The notes below the pieces were generated by a model, which worked only from the letters and a program-made list of their open reading frames with translations, was not told the DNA's origin and did not search any database. Shown piece by piece: positions 13,755 through 25,164 of a DNA stretch of 64,000 bases. The stretch spans positions 145,483 through 209,482 of the forward strand of contig NW_004775935.1 of the NCBI RefSeq assembly GCF_000247815.1, in the 5' to 3' direction. Each line of letters begins with the position of its first letter. Position 1 is the first letter of the stretch. Source of the DNA: Ficedula albicollis. Lineage: Eukaryota; Chordata; Aves; Passeriformes; Muscicapidae. The position numbers and the translations under genes were made by a program.

Positions 13755-14856
13755 TGGTGGGTTGACTCTGGCTGGATGCCAGCTGCTCACCAAAGCAATT
13801 CTATTCTTGCTTTCCTCCACCAGGCAGGGCAGAGAAATTCCAGCCAAAGGCTTATGAGTCAAGGAAAAGACAGGAAGAGATCTCTCAGAAATTACTGTCA
13901 CTGGAAAAAAAAATACTTTACTCAGGGAAGTTAGTTTCTTTATTACAAAAAAAAAAAAAACAGGGTAGGGAAATGGGAAATATAATCAAATCTTGAAACA
14001 CCTCCCCATTTCTTCCTTCCTTCTGGACTCAGTTTCATCTGTGATTTTCTCTACCTCCCATCCTCCAATGGCACAAAGGAATGGGATATGAGAGTTGTGG
14101 TCAGTTCATCATACACTGAACTCTCTGCTGCTCTTTCTTTTCGTGTTCTTGTCCTGCTCCAGCATGCAGTTTCTCCCATGGAAGGCTCTACATTAACTTC
14201 ACCAACATGGGTCCTTCTCCTTCCCACGGGCTGGAGGTGTTCCTGAGCTTCTCCAGCATCCACAGGATGCAGTCCTGTCCACGGGATGAAGTCCTTCAGG
14301 AACAGGCTGCTCCAGCATGAGCCCCTCAAGGGGATCACAAGTTCTACCAACAAACCTGTGCTCCTCTTTCCATGGGTCCACAGATCCTGTCAGGTTCTTC
14401 TCTCCACAAAATCAGAGCCTTTTTCAGGCAGTCACCTGCTTTGACCTGAGGTCCTCCGTGGGCTGCAGGTGGGTTTGTGCACCACTGTGGACATCCATGG
14501 GCTGCAGAGGGACCGCCTACCTAACACTGTTCTTCAACCAGGCTGCAGGAGAATCTTTGGTCTGGCACATGGAGAGCTTTCTCCCACTCCTTCTCCACCA
14601 GTCTGGGTATCTGCAGGGCAGTTTGTCTCATACATTTTCCCTCCTCTCTCTGGCTGCTGGTCCAGGAGAAAACTGCAGGTTTTCTCCACCTTCTTAAATG
14701 CATTTTGCCAGAACTGCTACCTCTGCCACTGATGGGCTTGGCCTTGGCCAGTGGTGGATCCATTTTGGAGCTGGCTGACATTGGCTCTGTTGGACATGGG
14801 GGAAAGTTCTGGCAGCATCTCACTTGCAGTCCCTTTACCACAGAACAAGAGTAGTG
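13755..14856 (-). mobile_element. ERVL-type LTR, reverse orientation
   Basis: A near-complete LTR lying on the minus strand. Its 3' end is at 13755 ('tggtgggttgac', complement of the '...caacccacca' terminus shared with the other copies). Its polyadenylation signal is the TTTATT at 13939-13944, about 184 bp inside that end, much like the 190 bp in the copy at 59329-60354. Internally it carries several imperfect 'ctccagcat...' blocks (14158-14320). The 5' end near 14856 has decayed and cannot be set to the base. No internal retroviral genes follow, so it is probably a solo LTR. Open frames of 87-126 residues inside it are by-products. Confidence 0.8.
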
Positions 14857-14860
14857 GGGC

Positions 14861-17225
14861 TTTGGAAGGTGAGATACTGTGAAAGCAAAGAACAGGAGAA
14901 AGTAATAATTATGTGTTTATTTCTAAAAGCATTGCTCAGATTCAATTGAAAGATCAAAGTAAGACTAAATTAGTTCATTTGAGTTCAATTACTGTTGTGC
15001 TTTATTACACCAGAAAGCTGAAAAAGGATACACGTATGTACTGGGACCTTTACCAGCACAAACTGCAACCTGCAATGGTTGTCCCCCATATTACATTTGT
15101 TTTCTAGAATTCCTGATCAATTTTAATCCACCTCTCTCAATTAAAAAGGAGGTGTCATAGATGGAATCACAGATGTTATTATCCAAACCTGAAGATAAAT
15201 TTAGTTCCAAAAGAAGTGGAAGTACACTGAAACTCCCAGATAATCGATTTTCATAATTAGAGACCTTTTTATGATCCGTGACACACAAAGGCATTTGCAC
15301 TGAACTCCAAGATAGATATTGCTGTTCTTTAAATGTTTCTTACATGAAAAGAATTCATAAGCGGGCAACTAATCAGGATTATCATGGTGTTTCCCGGCCT
15401 CTCAATAGGTCTAAAATGAAAGCTTCTTTGAGGGGGCTTGGCTACCTTCTCAGGGAAATGCCAGGAGAATTTTAATGTCCATTAAGAGTCTCAACTACAA
15501 TGCAAAAGTTGATGTAATGTATTGGCCCTAATACAGTGCCTCTTCCCATCAAAGCAGAATAGTCTGTTACCATTACACGTGTATTATGTCTATTTCCACT
15601 TCCTTTACAAAATTTAAGTCTGTGATGTTCTCATCAAGGGAAATGATGATAGAGTTACAGAGATCTGTGATTAAATTTGCTCAGCAGCAATCTGTAAATA
15701 ACCTGCAGGATACTGTTTCCATTTTTTGTTTCACTCTGTAACCTGCCGTGAGTGTTGACTTCCAAGTACTGTTCAGCAAAAAGGAAAAGCACACAGATGA
15801 CTGATTGGTCCTTATATTCTGAAATGAAAAATGATGAGCAGAAAGTCATCAGAGGAAACCCCAGAAAAGAAACCAATTTCAAACCAGTGCATCTCCCCTA
15901 TTCATTCACCTGCCTGACTGCTGCAAACAGCCTATGAGCTGTGCCTTGTCCTCATCATAGGTCAGTGAGGAAAACTGCCATGTGTTTAGGGGAAAACTGA
16001 TTGCTGAGCGCATTGATCTCTGCAGAGTGTGGAGGCTCACCAAAACGACTGTCCATTCATGAGTGACTAGAGTCAGTAAAGCTAGAGCCCTGTGTTTTCT
16101 TCATCTATTTTTTTCTTGCCGATAGGTTGAGCTGAGCCTTTCACTGGGCTCTGACAGATCAGAGAGAACAGGGCTTCTTCTTGACACCCCTACTGTACAA
16201 GCCAGACTTCGCTGTTGACAGGTGACTCAAAAGCTGTACTTGTGGGCTGCAGTACAACCTTGACAATAGTGGGATAATCCAGGGACACCACAGATGAAAG
16301 CACCTTTTTAAAGGTCTCCAAGTGGGTGTTTCCAGACCACATGGCACATTTATTTTCTAAGATCTCATCATTCTTCAAGGACTGAAGAGCTGCTTCTGCT
16401 CAGTGGAGCCTGGAAGGAGGAAGCATTTGGAGATCTTTCTCACCTGCCTCTGGCAGTTTTTCATTACTCTATTCTTTGTGCATTTGTATTCATGGAATTT
16501 GTTATTGTTGCTTAACTTCCCAGAGAATTGTTGGACTGAAGCACCTCTCTTCATTTTTCTAACTAGTGCCATTTGACCTACTAGACAATTTAATCCAGCC
16601 TCCACTTTTGAATGGATTTTCTCACAAGTGGCAATCTCTAGCAGGGTCACTTTGAGAGGCAACCACACTGCATGTTACCTTGTACCATAATGAGGGCAAT
16701 TTCAAAAGGCATTCAATCAAAAGAAAGGGTGTTTTCTACAAAAGGCTTGTGTCCTAGGTTTTCACTTGTCCTTATCAGTAGTTGAAACTATTGAAAAACC
16801 TCCATCTATGTCTTGTAATAGTCAGTTTTAATTTTTTCTTAGTACAAGTTGCAGAACGAAAAGAGTACTCTTAGCAGACACTTTAAAATTCTGCAAGTTT
16901 AAAGGGAGCTGAATTGCCCCTAAGGAAACAGGAGGATTCCTGTTTGCTCAGAAAGCCCTGTTCAGAAAATTCCTGTTTACCTCTGACATATAAACAGATA
17001 GGAAGGGATGGATGAAGCAGGAAAGCCAGGCAGTTGTCAGTGTACTATTCATATGAGTCTGTTTTTCAAGGCTTTGATTTGCACAATACATCAGAGGTTA
17101 CAATTACCTCTCTACTGTAACACTACCTAGTCTGCATAATCGTTAACCAACAGCCCTTTGACAATCGTGCTCTAAGGCCTTGTGTCTTTCCATTACTTCT
17201 GCCTCTCTTCCTCTCTTTTTCTCAG
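14861..17225. other. unique sequence, no gene recognised
   Basis: Contains a 97-residue minus-strand frame (16375-16668) followed by a second (16190-16378). Neither resembles a family I know. No transposon was recognised here. Confidence 0.45.
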
Positions 17226-17420
17226 TTAAGGTTCATGAACAGCTGATTGGGGGCTATCAAAACCCGATGCCCATAGAAAAGGTGCCACATGGGTGGCTGC
17301 ACTGCATCCCTACTGCACGAAGGGTGATGCTGCTTCTGAGGAATGCTACTTGCTGCTGAGCCTCAGCCTTGCTGTCAGAGAGGCAAACTCCACGCCGTGA
17401 GACGATGGCTGGCCCAAAAG
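17226..17420 (+). other. candidate exon with start codon (weak)
   Basis: A pyrimidine-rich tract ending 'tctttttctcag' at 17225 resembles a splice acceptor, and 'caaaag|gtgagc' at 17420/17421 resembles a strong splice donor. Just before the donor an ATG at 17405 sits in a good initiation context (A at -3, G at +4) and opens M-A-G-P-K before the intron. The interval is more GC-rich than its surroundings and has no repeat similarity. It could be a 5' exon of a host gene or non-coding RNA, or chance. No partner exon was found in the window. Confidence 0.2.
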
Positions 17421-17940
17421 GTGAGCGAGCAAGCTCTCTGCAGTAGCTGACAAGAAGAGTAACACATTTTATTAAATACTTACGTCTACCACTCAGCTAC
17501 ATTGGATCTCATGGAGACCAGCAGCAAATAATGTTCTGTTATTTCACTTCCATGTACATTTAATTAAAGTGGGAACTATTTATTCCATTTAGATATTTTG
17601 TATCAGAATCCCAAAAAAATCAAGTGCAGGATTATTTCATTTACTTTATTATACCAGTTATACAGGAAAAAAAAAAAAAAACCAAAAACCAAAAAAACAA
17701 CCCAAACCCTAGGTTATATTAAGCAGACAGTAATACCATAACACATCTGACCATCTCAGTGAAGTAAACAATATCTTCTTTGAGATTTACTTTTTATTTC
17801 TACCTATATGGTACCTTATGCAGGAAAAAAAGTAAGAGAATACTTGGTATGGAATATCTCACCTGTAGCTGCTGAGATTCCTTCTTATGCTTTTAGAACC
17901 AAAACATATATTTTTAGCAATTTTTTAAACTAAGTAAAGG
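17421..17940. other. unique sequence with A-rich patch
   Basis: No gene seen. An impure A-rich tract with C interruptions lies at about 17668-17705. Confidence 0.5.
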
Positions 17941-19056
17941 CAAATGGATCTCCATTTTCCAATCACCATTTTTTTCAGAAGATAAATAATTAGAGAAAGT
18001 GGGATATATTTCCTTGAGAAAGTGGACTAGAAACATCAAGAACTTGATATGTATTAAATTAAGTAGCAGTTCCAAGATCTTTTGTGTGGTTCAGAATGCT
18101 AGAAATCAAGGGGGGGGGTCTTTTTAATCCAAAATAAAATTCTGATAGCACTGATGAAAATAAGAAATTAAACCATGGTATATATTCTTTGCATCTAGCT
18201 AATCCTAATTCACAGAAAATAACAGGATTATAAACCAAGTTTGCTGCATTTCCTTAGCAATTATGGTAACACTGGTGAGAAAATAAATTAGCTAATCATT
18301 ACACAGTAGTTCTGAAGAAGTTCTATTAAAACTGAGCATCTTAGAATTTTTTTAGCAAAGTTTAAAAATGAGGAATGAATTAAACAAACTTTGAGACATG
18401 AAAAGCAATTGAATTCCTCAGGCATCCAGACAGTTTGGCATGAAATTATCTTACTTTTAGAAGCAAAAATATTCATGTTCATGTGAGATTTCATATAACT
18501 ATTTCTGCTTGTATTACTCTACCTTCTACTTTTTTCATTTATGCAAATGAGCACATTTTTCCTATCACTCCATAATAAATATAATTATAGAATTATTTAC
18601 ATTGGAAAAGATTTTTAAGATCTTCAAGTGCAACCATTAACCTTATTCTAACAGGGCCACTAGTAAACCATATTCTTAGGCGCCTCATCTACACAGTTAT
18701 TAAATGCCTCCAGGATAGGGGACTCAATCACTTTCCCAGGAAGTCTGATTCAATGCTTGACATGCCTTTCAGTGAAGAAATTGTTCCCTATCCAATCTAA
18801 ACCTCTGGTGCAATCTGACACAATTTCCTCTCAGTTTATTGCATGTTAAGAGACTGACCTCCCCCTCGCTACAATCTGCTTTCAGGTAGTCAGAGAGATA
18901 GCAATAATGTCTTCTCCAACCTTTCTTTTTTCTCAGGTCAAACAACCCCTGCTTCTCATGAGACTTGTGCTCTAGTCCTTTCACCAGCTTCACTGTCCTT
19001 CTCAGGACACACTTGCTCTAGTCCTTTCACCAGCTTCACTGTCCTCAGGACACACC
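17941..19056. repeat. tandem duplication B, copy 1
   Basis: The sequence from 'caaatggatctccattttcc' recurs at 19057 with a constant offset of 1116 bp, head to tail without a gap. Both copies hold the same nine-G run, the same unique segment and the same CR1 3' tail. At the junction a short CR1 segment ('ctctagtcctttcaccagct') is itself repeated (18971 and 19017). Confidence 0.94.
18585..19010 (-). mobile_element. CR1 LINE 3' end (in copy 1)
   Basis: Minus-strand CR1 tail. It begins with the inverted 3' terminus 'tatagaattatttacattgg' and continues through characteristic blocks such as 'aatgcttgacatgcctttca', 'gtgaagaaattgttcc' and 'aaacaacccctgcttctcat'. It extends in copy 2 into the region just upstream (19702-20192). 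Many substitutions indicate an old insertion, in contrast with the very low divergence between the two duplicate copies. Confidence 0.85.
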
Positions 19057-20127
19057 CAAATGGATCTCCATTTTCCAATCACCATTTTTTTCAGAAGATA
19101 AATAATTAGAGAAAGTGGGATATATTTCCTTGAGAAAGTGGACTAGAAACATCAAGAACTTGATATGTATTAAATTAAGTAGCAGTTCCAAGATCTTTTG
19201 TGTGGTTCAGAATGCTAGAAATCAAGGGGGGGGGTCTTTTTAATCCAAAATAAAATTCTGATAGCACTGATGAAAATAAGAAATTAAACCATGGTATATA
19301 TTCTTTGCATCTAGCTAATCCTAATTCACAGAAAATAACAGGATTATAAACCAAGTTTGCTGCATTTCCTTAGCAATTATGGTAACACTGGTGAGAAAAT
19401 AAATTAGCTAATCATTACACAGTAGTTCTGAAGAAGTTCTATTAAAACTGAGCATCTTAGAATTTTTTTAGCAAAGTTTAAAAATGAGGAATGAATTAAA
19501 CAAACTTTGAGACATGAAAAGCAATTGAATTCCTCAGGCATCCAGACAGTTTGGCATGAAATTATCTTACTTTTAGAAGCAAAAATATTCATGTTCATGT
19601 GAGATTTCATATAACTATTTCTGCTTGTATTACTCTACCTTCTACTTTTTTCATTTATGCAAATGAGCACATTTTTCCTATCACTCCATAATAAATATAA
19701 TTATAGAATTATTTACATTGGAAAAGATTTTTAAGATCTTCAAGTGCAACCATTAACCTTATTCTAACAGGGCCACTAGTAAACCATATTCTTAGGCGCC
19801 TCATCTACACAGTTATTAAATGCCTCCAGGATAGGGGACTCAATCACTTTCCCGGGAAGTCTGATTCAATGCTTGACATGCCTTTCAGTGAAGAAATTGT
19901 TCCCTATCCAATCTAAACCTCTGGTGCAATCTGACACAATTTCCTCTCAGTTTATTGCATGTTAAGAGACTGACCTCCCCCTCGCTACAATCTGCTTTCA
20001 GGTAGTCAGAGAGATAGCAATAATGTCTTCTCCAACCTTTCTTTTTTCTCAGGTCAAACAACCCCTGCTTCTCATGAGACTTGTGCTCTAGTCCTTTCAC
20101 CAGCTTCACTGTCCTCAGGACACACCC
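19057..20127. repeat. tandem duplication B, copy 2
   Basis: Second copy of 17941 onwards. I saw one clear base difference ('tttcccaggaag' against 'tttcccgggaag') plus the nested junction repeat. It ends at 'gacacaccc', after which the CR1 continues as single-copy sequence. Confidence 0.94.
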
Positions 20128-20192
20128 CAACACCTAGATGCCTCTCTTGTAGTGAGTAGCCCAAAAGAGGACACAATAATCAGGTAGACATA
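19702..20192 (-). mobile_element. CR1 LINE 3' end (in copy 2, continuing)
   Basis: Same CR1 tail as at 18585-19010. It runs on past the duplication edge through 'cctctcttgtagtgagtagc' to about 20192, so copy 2 is the one joined to the original flanking CR1 sequence. The right breakpoint of duplication B therefore lies inside the CR1. Confidence 0.85.
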
Positions 20193-20211
20193 ATGACAGT
20201 TGCAGAAAAAG

Positions 20212-20227
20212 ACACACACACACACAC
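20212..20227. repeat. short (CA)n repeat
   Basis: About eight CA units immediately beyond the CR1 fragment. Confidence 0.85.
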
Positions 20228-20573
20228 TCACATCCAAAGACTGGAAGAGAATGACACCTAGAGATACAGAGTTCCATCTAGCACTACAGAACCTGACACA
20301 GTAATGAAGATTCAGTCTGACAGTTTCAGTTGTCAGCAGTGTCATTGTGCAGGTTGTGATGAGGCAAGAACAAACTTTGGTGCAGACCAGAAGGAGCATA
20401 ACATATCCTTTATGTTCTTTCAGGCTTACAAAGTACAACAGGGAAAAATCAGGTAACTGATGACTTTGACTACTTTGATAGAGCTGGAATATTTTCAAAG
20501 GTAGGTAGGGAAAGGATAAGAAGCCATGAACAAATCTGTATCAAAGGAATTTCTGATTAAATACAAGAAAAAA

Positions 20574-20750
20574 ATTCACAGTGAGGTTGGTCAAACATCA
20601 GAATAGGTTGCTCAAATCAATGGGAATGTCCTTGGAGATACTCCAAATTAGACTAGAAAACTGGAGCTGCTTGAAATGTCCTCAAAGTTGGTTTTGCTTT
20701 GAGCAGGATATCAGACTAGATAACTTTATGTATTCAATAATTTTGCAATT
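20574..20750 (+). mobile_element. diverged CR1 LINE 3' fragment
   Basis: 'ttcacagtgaggttggtcaa', 'aataggttgctcaaatc', 'gtccttggagatactc' and 'atcagactagataactt' follow the order of a plus-strand CR1 3' end, but with heavy substitution and without a clean terminal motif. The 81-residue frame here is a relic of the LINE. Confidence 0.65.
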
Positions 20751-22104
20751 ACAAAAGCTGTGCATTCTTGAGAGTCTTGACAGCAGGGGAACACCTCGTA
20801 CAGCCAAATCATTGGTGTCCTACTAGAAATATTGTTTTGTTTCCAGTATTTCAGAAAAGGGCAAGATGTTTATAAACCAAGTTCAAGTAACTGAGTACTC
20901 AAAGATGGTATATATGCCATCTGAAAATCATCATAGACTTACTGATTAACATAGAAGTGCTTCTGGAGAAACCCATATGTAGAAACCAAATAATTCCTAA
21001 CATTTCTTCAGTCATAAATACAAATGTCTGACCTCAAGAAAATATAGGGAAACCATGCAAACTATGATAAACAGATCAAAGTGTACCCATCGAAGGCCTA
21101 AGATAGAGGTAGACTCTTGATCCCAGAAAGCTTACCAGTGGCATGTTCCCACAGTGCCTAAGCTCTCATCCATCACAATCTATAAGGAATGCTAGAAGGA
21201 ATCTGGAAAGCTCAGCACCAAGGCAATTGAGTCAAGAGTCTTTTCTGTCATGCTGAGGAGATGTTAAATTATCTGTGAATTGTCATGCTGTGCTGCTTCT
21301 GCTTCATCAGCACACATGGAAGGTGGCTAGTCAGCACCCCTTCAGTTTCATAGCAAGATCCCTCACACATCAGCTCAGGTCAGAAAAGACCCTCAATCTC
21401 TGAACACAATATATTAGGCAAAAAATTTTATCTATCTATTCGGAATTGTCAGCCTTTACAGGAGTCATGGTTTATCAAGAATGAGAGGGTGACAATTTTC
21501 CATTGTAGAGAAAGTTCTGGCCATGAACACATGATGCTCTATATGGGTAAATGGATAATACAAATGTCCATATAAGCATGATGCCTATAGGACCAGCATT
21601 TTCTGGCATAGCTCTCTTTACTCCTTTGCCTTTGATGTTTTTGGAGGTGACTATTCTATTGTCACCTGCCTAGTAAAATTATAATACCCATGGCAACCAC
21701 AATTGAAATGGCACATCTCAGATTCTCAGGGTTTCATCACCCTGGGAAGCATCCACATGAATAATCAGCATGAATTTAGTTTCAGACCTTGATGTATTAT
21801 TTAAGCAAAACAGCTTGTCAGTTATTTCCAGTGGATCAGAGGGTCTTTTATAAACTTCTACCTGCTTTTTAAAAGGTATCACTTACACAGAAATCTTATT
21901 GGCCATAGCCTCGCAGTGGTTTTAGACAAAGGGATATTTAAATGTATGTGTAACATATGCATATATATATATGTGTGGTTTTTATATGTATGTATCTTAT
22001 ACATTCCTATATAGGCATTGGGAGCTCAGGAAAATGTACATATAATGAAGATACAACAGCTACTTTGACTCAGTGCTTAAGACCACTAGAATTTGTCTCA
22101 CTGT
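20751..22104. other. unique sequence, no gene seen
   Basis: No transposon or exon recognised. A short TA patch occurs at 21957-21972. Confidence 0.5.
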
Positions 22105-22749
22105 CCACCTGTCCTGGTTGCATCTGGGGCAGAGTTCTTTTTCCTCCTAGTAGGTGGTACAGTGATGTGGTTTGGATTTAGCATGAACATAATGTTGATA
22201 GCACTGATATTTTGTTGCTAAGTAGCGCTTTCTGTAAGTCAAAGACCTATCCTTGTCTCATGCTCTGCTAGTAAGAAGGGCACAGAAACCTGTGAGGTCA
22301 CACAGCTGACGCAGATGACCTGAATTTGCCAAACTAATATTCTGTAGCATGGAAAGTCATGTGTGGTATATAAACACAATAAGTTGCCTGGGAGGTGGCT
22401 AACTGATATTCGGGGACACACCCTTCCTCAGTCATAGGGTTGTGAGCAATTCTATTGGGCAACACTTGTTTCTCTTGGATTCTATTACATCCGGATGATT
22501 ACAAGATGATGATGACCATGATGAGGATTATCATTATTTTCATCATTACTCTTTTATCATTATTATTAATAATATTATTTTTATTATTGTGTTTGGTTGT
22601 TTTGTTTCAATTATACAATTGTTCTTACCTCAGTCCATGAGGCTTATCTTTTTTTTCATATTCTTCTTTCCATTGCGGGGGTATGCGGGAAATGATCGGG
22701 CAGCTCCATGGTACTTAATTATCAGCTGGAGTTAAGTCATGGCACCACC
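22105..22749 (+). mobile_element. solo ERVL-type LTR with target-site duplication
   Basis: A 635-bp LTR from 22110 (TGTCCTGGTT...) to 22744 (...GTCATGGCA), with canonical TG/CA ends. It is bounded by a perfect 5-bp direct repeat CCACC (22105-22109 and 22745-22749). A TATATAAA box lies at 22367-22374, followed by a region rich in ATT/ATC triplets at about 22505-22585. I recognise the sequence as a common avian LTR; the 5-bp duplication fits ERVL (class III) integration. Upstream and downstream sequences carry no gag, pol or env, so it is a solo LTR from recombination between the two LTRs of a provirus. Confidence 0.88.
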
Positions 22750-24342
22750 TCTTTCCCTGCGTACAGCTGAGTGATAGCAGTCCTATAGCTGTTGGATGCC
22801 TTTATTCAGCTGTGGTATTTTTGAAGTGTAGCATAGCTATTGTCCTCTTGGAAGTTGTAAGGAGTCTTGACGTGACAGCTGTTCATTGATAAGAGAGGAG
22901 GTCAGTAAGTGTCAAAAGTGGGATTCTTTTTCTAGTTTGCCTCATGATTAGGTTTCATGCTCACACTAGAACTGCTTTTAGCAAGGAATAAAGCAATAAA
23001 TGGGGATCTCTTTTCATGTTTACTCAATATATCTGCTGAACTTCTGGGTAGTGCTTGCTGCTCTTCAAGATAGATTCTTGGAACAGCTATCATAGGTACC
23101 TGCTATGACTGAGAGTATTCTCTTACACTGAGCATATGCAGACCTGGGTACATTTAGATGTGCACTCTTTTACATCACATTCAATTTTTTTTTCTATAAT
23201 TATATTTTGTGAATTCAATTAAACATAGTCACACCAGCTAGCCACCTTTATGCAATACCTTCCTGTCATTTTGACAGTCTGCTGGCAGAGTTTATTTATT
23301 CTCTTCATATCACTGGTGGCAGTCAAAGTAAAGGCCTTTATCAGGGATTACTTGACTTTGTTTTCTCAATGGAGGAATAATGTTCTGAGGATATTTTTCA
23401 TGTTGAAAACTCCTCTTTTTTTTGGGGATAGTTTTTCTTCAACAGTAAGGAGATAATATGGTAACAGAATAGCAGAAATGGAAAAAAAATGCTGTTGTCA
23501 TATCTGACATTTTCAGCAAAAGAAATAGTGTCTGCAACAGGAAGTAGATGTTTTCCTACTTCTTTCCATTCTTCAGCCTATTCTTGTGAGCTGCAATGTC
23601 CACAGTCCTGTAACAGAAGTGTTTGAAGTCTGGTGGTAGCAAATGTAAGGCCAGATGACTCACTGCTTCTTTTCCATCTTCAGATCCTGAAGAATACACA
23701 GAAATAAGATTGAATGAAAAGCAGAGAGCTGAGAAAGGCAGCTACAGGTCCAGTACTATTGTATCAATTTAAAATATATATATATATATGTAAGAGACTC
23801 TATTGTATCAATTTAAAATATATATATATAAGAGATACAGTCAAATGCTATTGGTAATATTTTGAGTTGTCTTATAGTCAGTGGCTTAAAACTCACTAGA
23901 TATAGATATGTAAGGACTTTTTCCTCAAACTTTGCAAATAATTCCAAACTAGAAACCCAAACAGAATATTTGATTTTATGACAGTTTCATTTTAATAATT
24001 AAATAACTCTAATCATGCTCATGGATACTTCATTCTCAGAGACAATAAAACATTCTTTACCACAGAAAAGTTAATTGAACTAATAATGAAATTCTAAACC
24101 ATATAGCTTTTTGTCTGTCTTGTACTCGAGAGGAAGTCAGACACTGTGGATAAGCTGCCGCAAAACTGTCTAAATCATGAAGTTATTTCAGGAGCAAATC
24201 ATTAACCTTTCACAAGGTAAGTACAAAATCCTACAGTAACGAGGGTCATACATGAAATGCATTAAGGAATCATTGAAACCGTTCAACAATTACCTAACAC
24301 TTGAAAATAAGAAATCAATTATACAGGCTGTGTTTCTATTTT
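22750..24342. other. unique sequence, no gene seen
   Basis: Nothing recognised apart from the 44-bp tandem at 23757-23840. Confidence 0.5.
23757..23840. repeat. 44-bp tandem repeat with TA tracts
   Basis: 'gtatcaatttaaaatatata' starts at 23761 and again at 23805. Each unit contains a short (TA)n tract of different length followed by 'taagaga'. Confidence 0.9.
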
Positions 24343-24610
24343 TTTTCTTTTCCCCCTCCCCTCCCCCCACTCAGAGATGAATAGTTCTGAGTCCTGTGAA
24401 AAAATACCTTGTTTCCTTTTTTTTGAGAATACATGAGACAAGTGCATTTTTTTAGGAGAAACACCATTTTACTTTCTTCAGTTTCTTCCTTTTGGAACAG
24501 CTGGCTAGAAGGAAACTATTTGCAGAACTGCTTTCCACTGGCAGTGGGAGGCAGAGTGCATACCATCTCCACTACATTGCTGCGTAGCCATACCTCTTAA
24601 ATCTCATTGT

Positions 24611-24611
<1 letters not shown>
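24343..24611. repeat. gap-flanking duplicate, left copy
   Basis: Starts 'ttttttcttttccccctccc' and ends 'aatctcattgtt'. The same sequence is present right of the gap at 24715-24985, with one base difference seen ('gaactgctt' against 'gaaccgctt'). The left copy ends in a C run; the right copy continues into normal sequence ('gttgattttcacc'). Confidence 0.95.

Positions 24612-24647
<36 letters not shown>
24612..24647. repeat. 36-base poly-C run, probable artefact
   Basis: The C run replaces the sequence that follows 'ctcattgtt' in the right-hand copy, and is followed by TTTTTT (24648-24653) and 61 N. The comparison between the two copies shows directly that the C bases are an added tail at a contig end. 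Confidence 0.9.
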
Positions 24648-24653
24648 TTTTTT

Positions 24654-24714
24654 NNNNNNNNNNNNNNNNNNNNNNNNNNNNNNNNNNNNNNNNNNNNNNN
24701 NNNNNNNNNNNNNN
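24654..24714. other. assembly gap of 61 N (probably spurious)
   Basis: Both sides of this gap carry the same roughly 270-bp sequence in the same orientation, which is what an unmerged contig overlap looks like. The real sequence is probably a single copy with no gap. Confidence 0.95.
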
Positions 24715-24985
24715 TTTTTTCTTTTCCCCCTCCCCTCCCCCCACTCAGAGATGAATAGTTCTGAGTCCTGTGAAAAAATACCTTGTTTCCTTTTTTTTGA
24801 GAATACATGAGACAAGTGCATTTTTTTAGGAGAAACACCATTTTACTTTCTTCAGTTTCTTCCTTTTGGAACAGCTGGCTAGAAGGAAACTATTTGCAGA
24901 ACCGCTTTCCACTGGCAGTGGGAGGCAGAGTGCATACCATCTCCACTACATTGCTGCGTAGCCATACCTCTTAAATCTCATTGTT
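24715..24985. repeat. gap-flanking duplicate, right copy
   Basis: Right-hand copy of 24343-24611, continuing seamlessly into unique sequence. This copy is likely the correct one. Confidence 0.95.
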
Positions 24986-25024
24986 GATTTTCACCTGAAC
25001 CAGCACAGCAAACACAGGTAGAGC

Positions 25025-25082
25025 AGTCACAGAATCACAAAATATTCTTAGTCAGAGGGGAACCACAGCAATCACTGAGTCC
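25025..25082 (-). mobile_element. CR1 LINE 3'-terminal remnant
   Basis: 'acagaatcacaaaatattct' followed by 'aatcactgagtccaacac' resembles the inverted last 60 bp of a CR1. It lies about 80 bp from a plus-strand CR1, so two elements meet in opposite orientation. Confidence 0.6.
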
Positions 25083-25164
25083 AACACTTCAGTGAACCAA
25101 ATCATCTTTACCTCTACAAGTCCCCCACAAAAACCTACTCATTAAACTAGAAAGAGATAGATTG

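Noticed and set aside
14051..14841. Frames of 87-126 residues on both strands
   Set aside because: They lie inside the reverse ERVL-type LTR, which has no coding function.
16190..16668. Pair of minus-strand frames that might be a retrocopied gene
   Set aside because: No residue pattern I recognise and no poly-A tail or flanking duplication; left as unassigned sequence.
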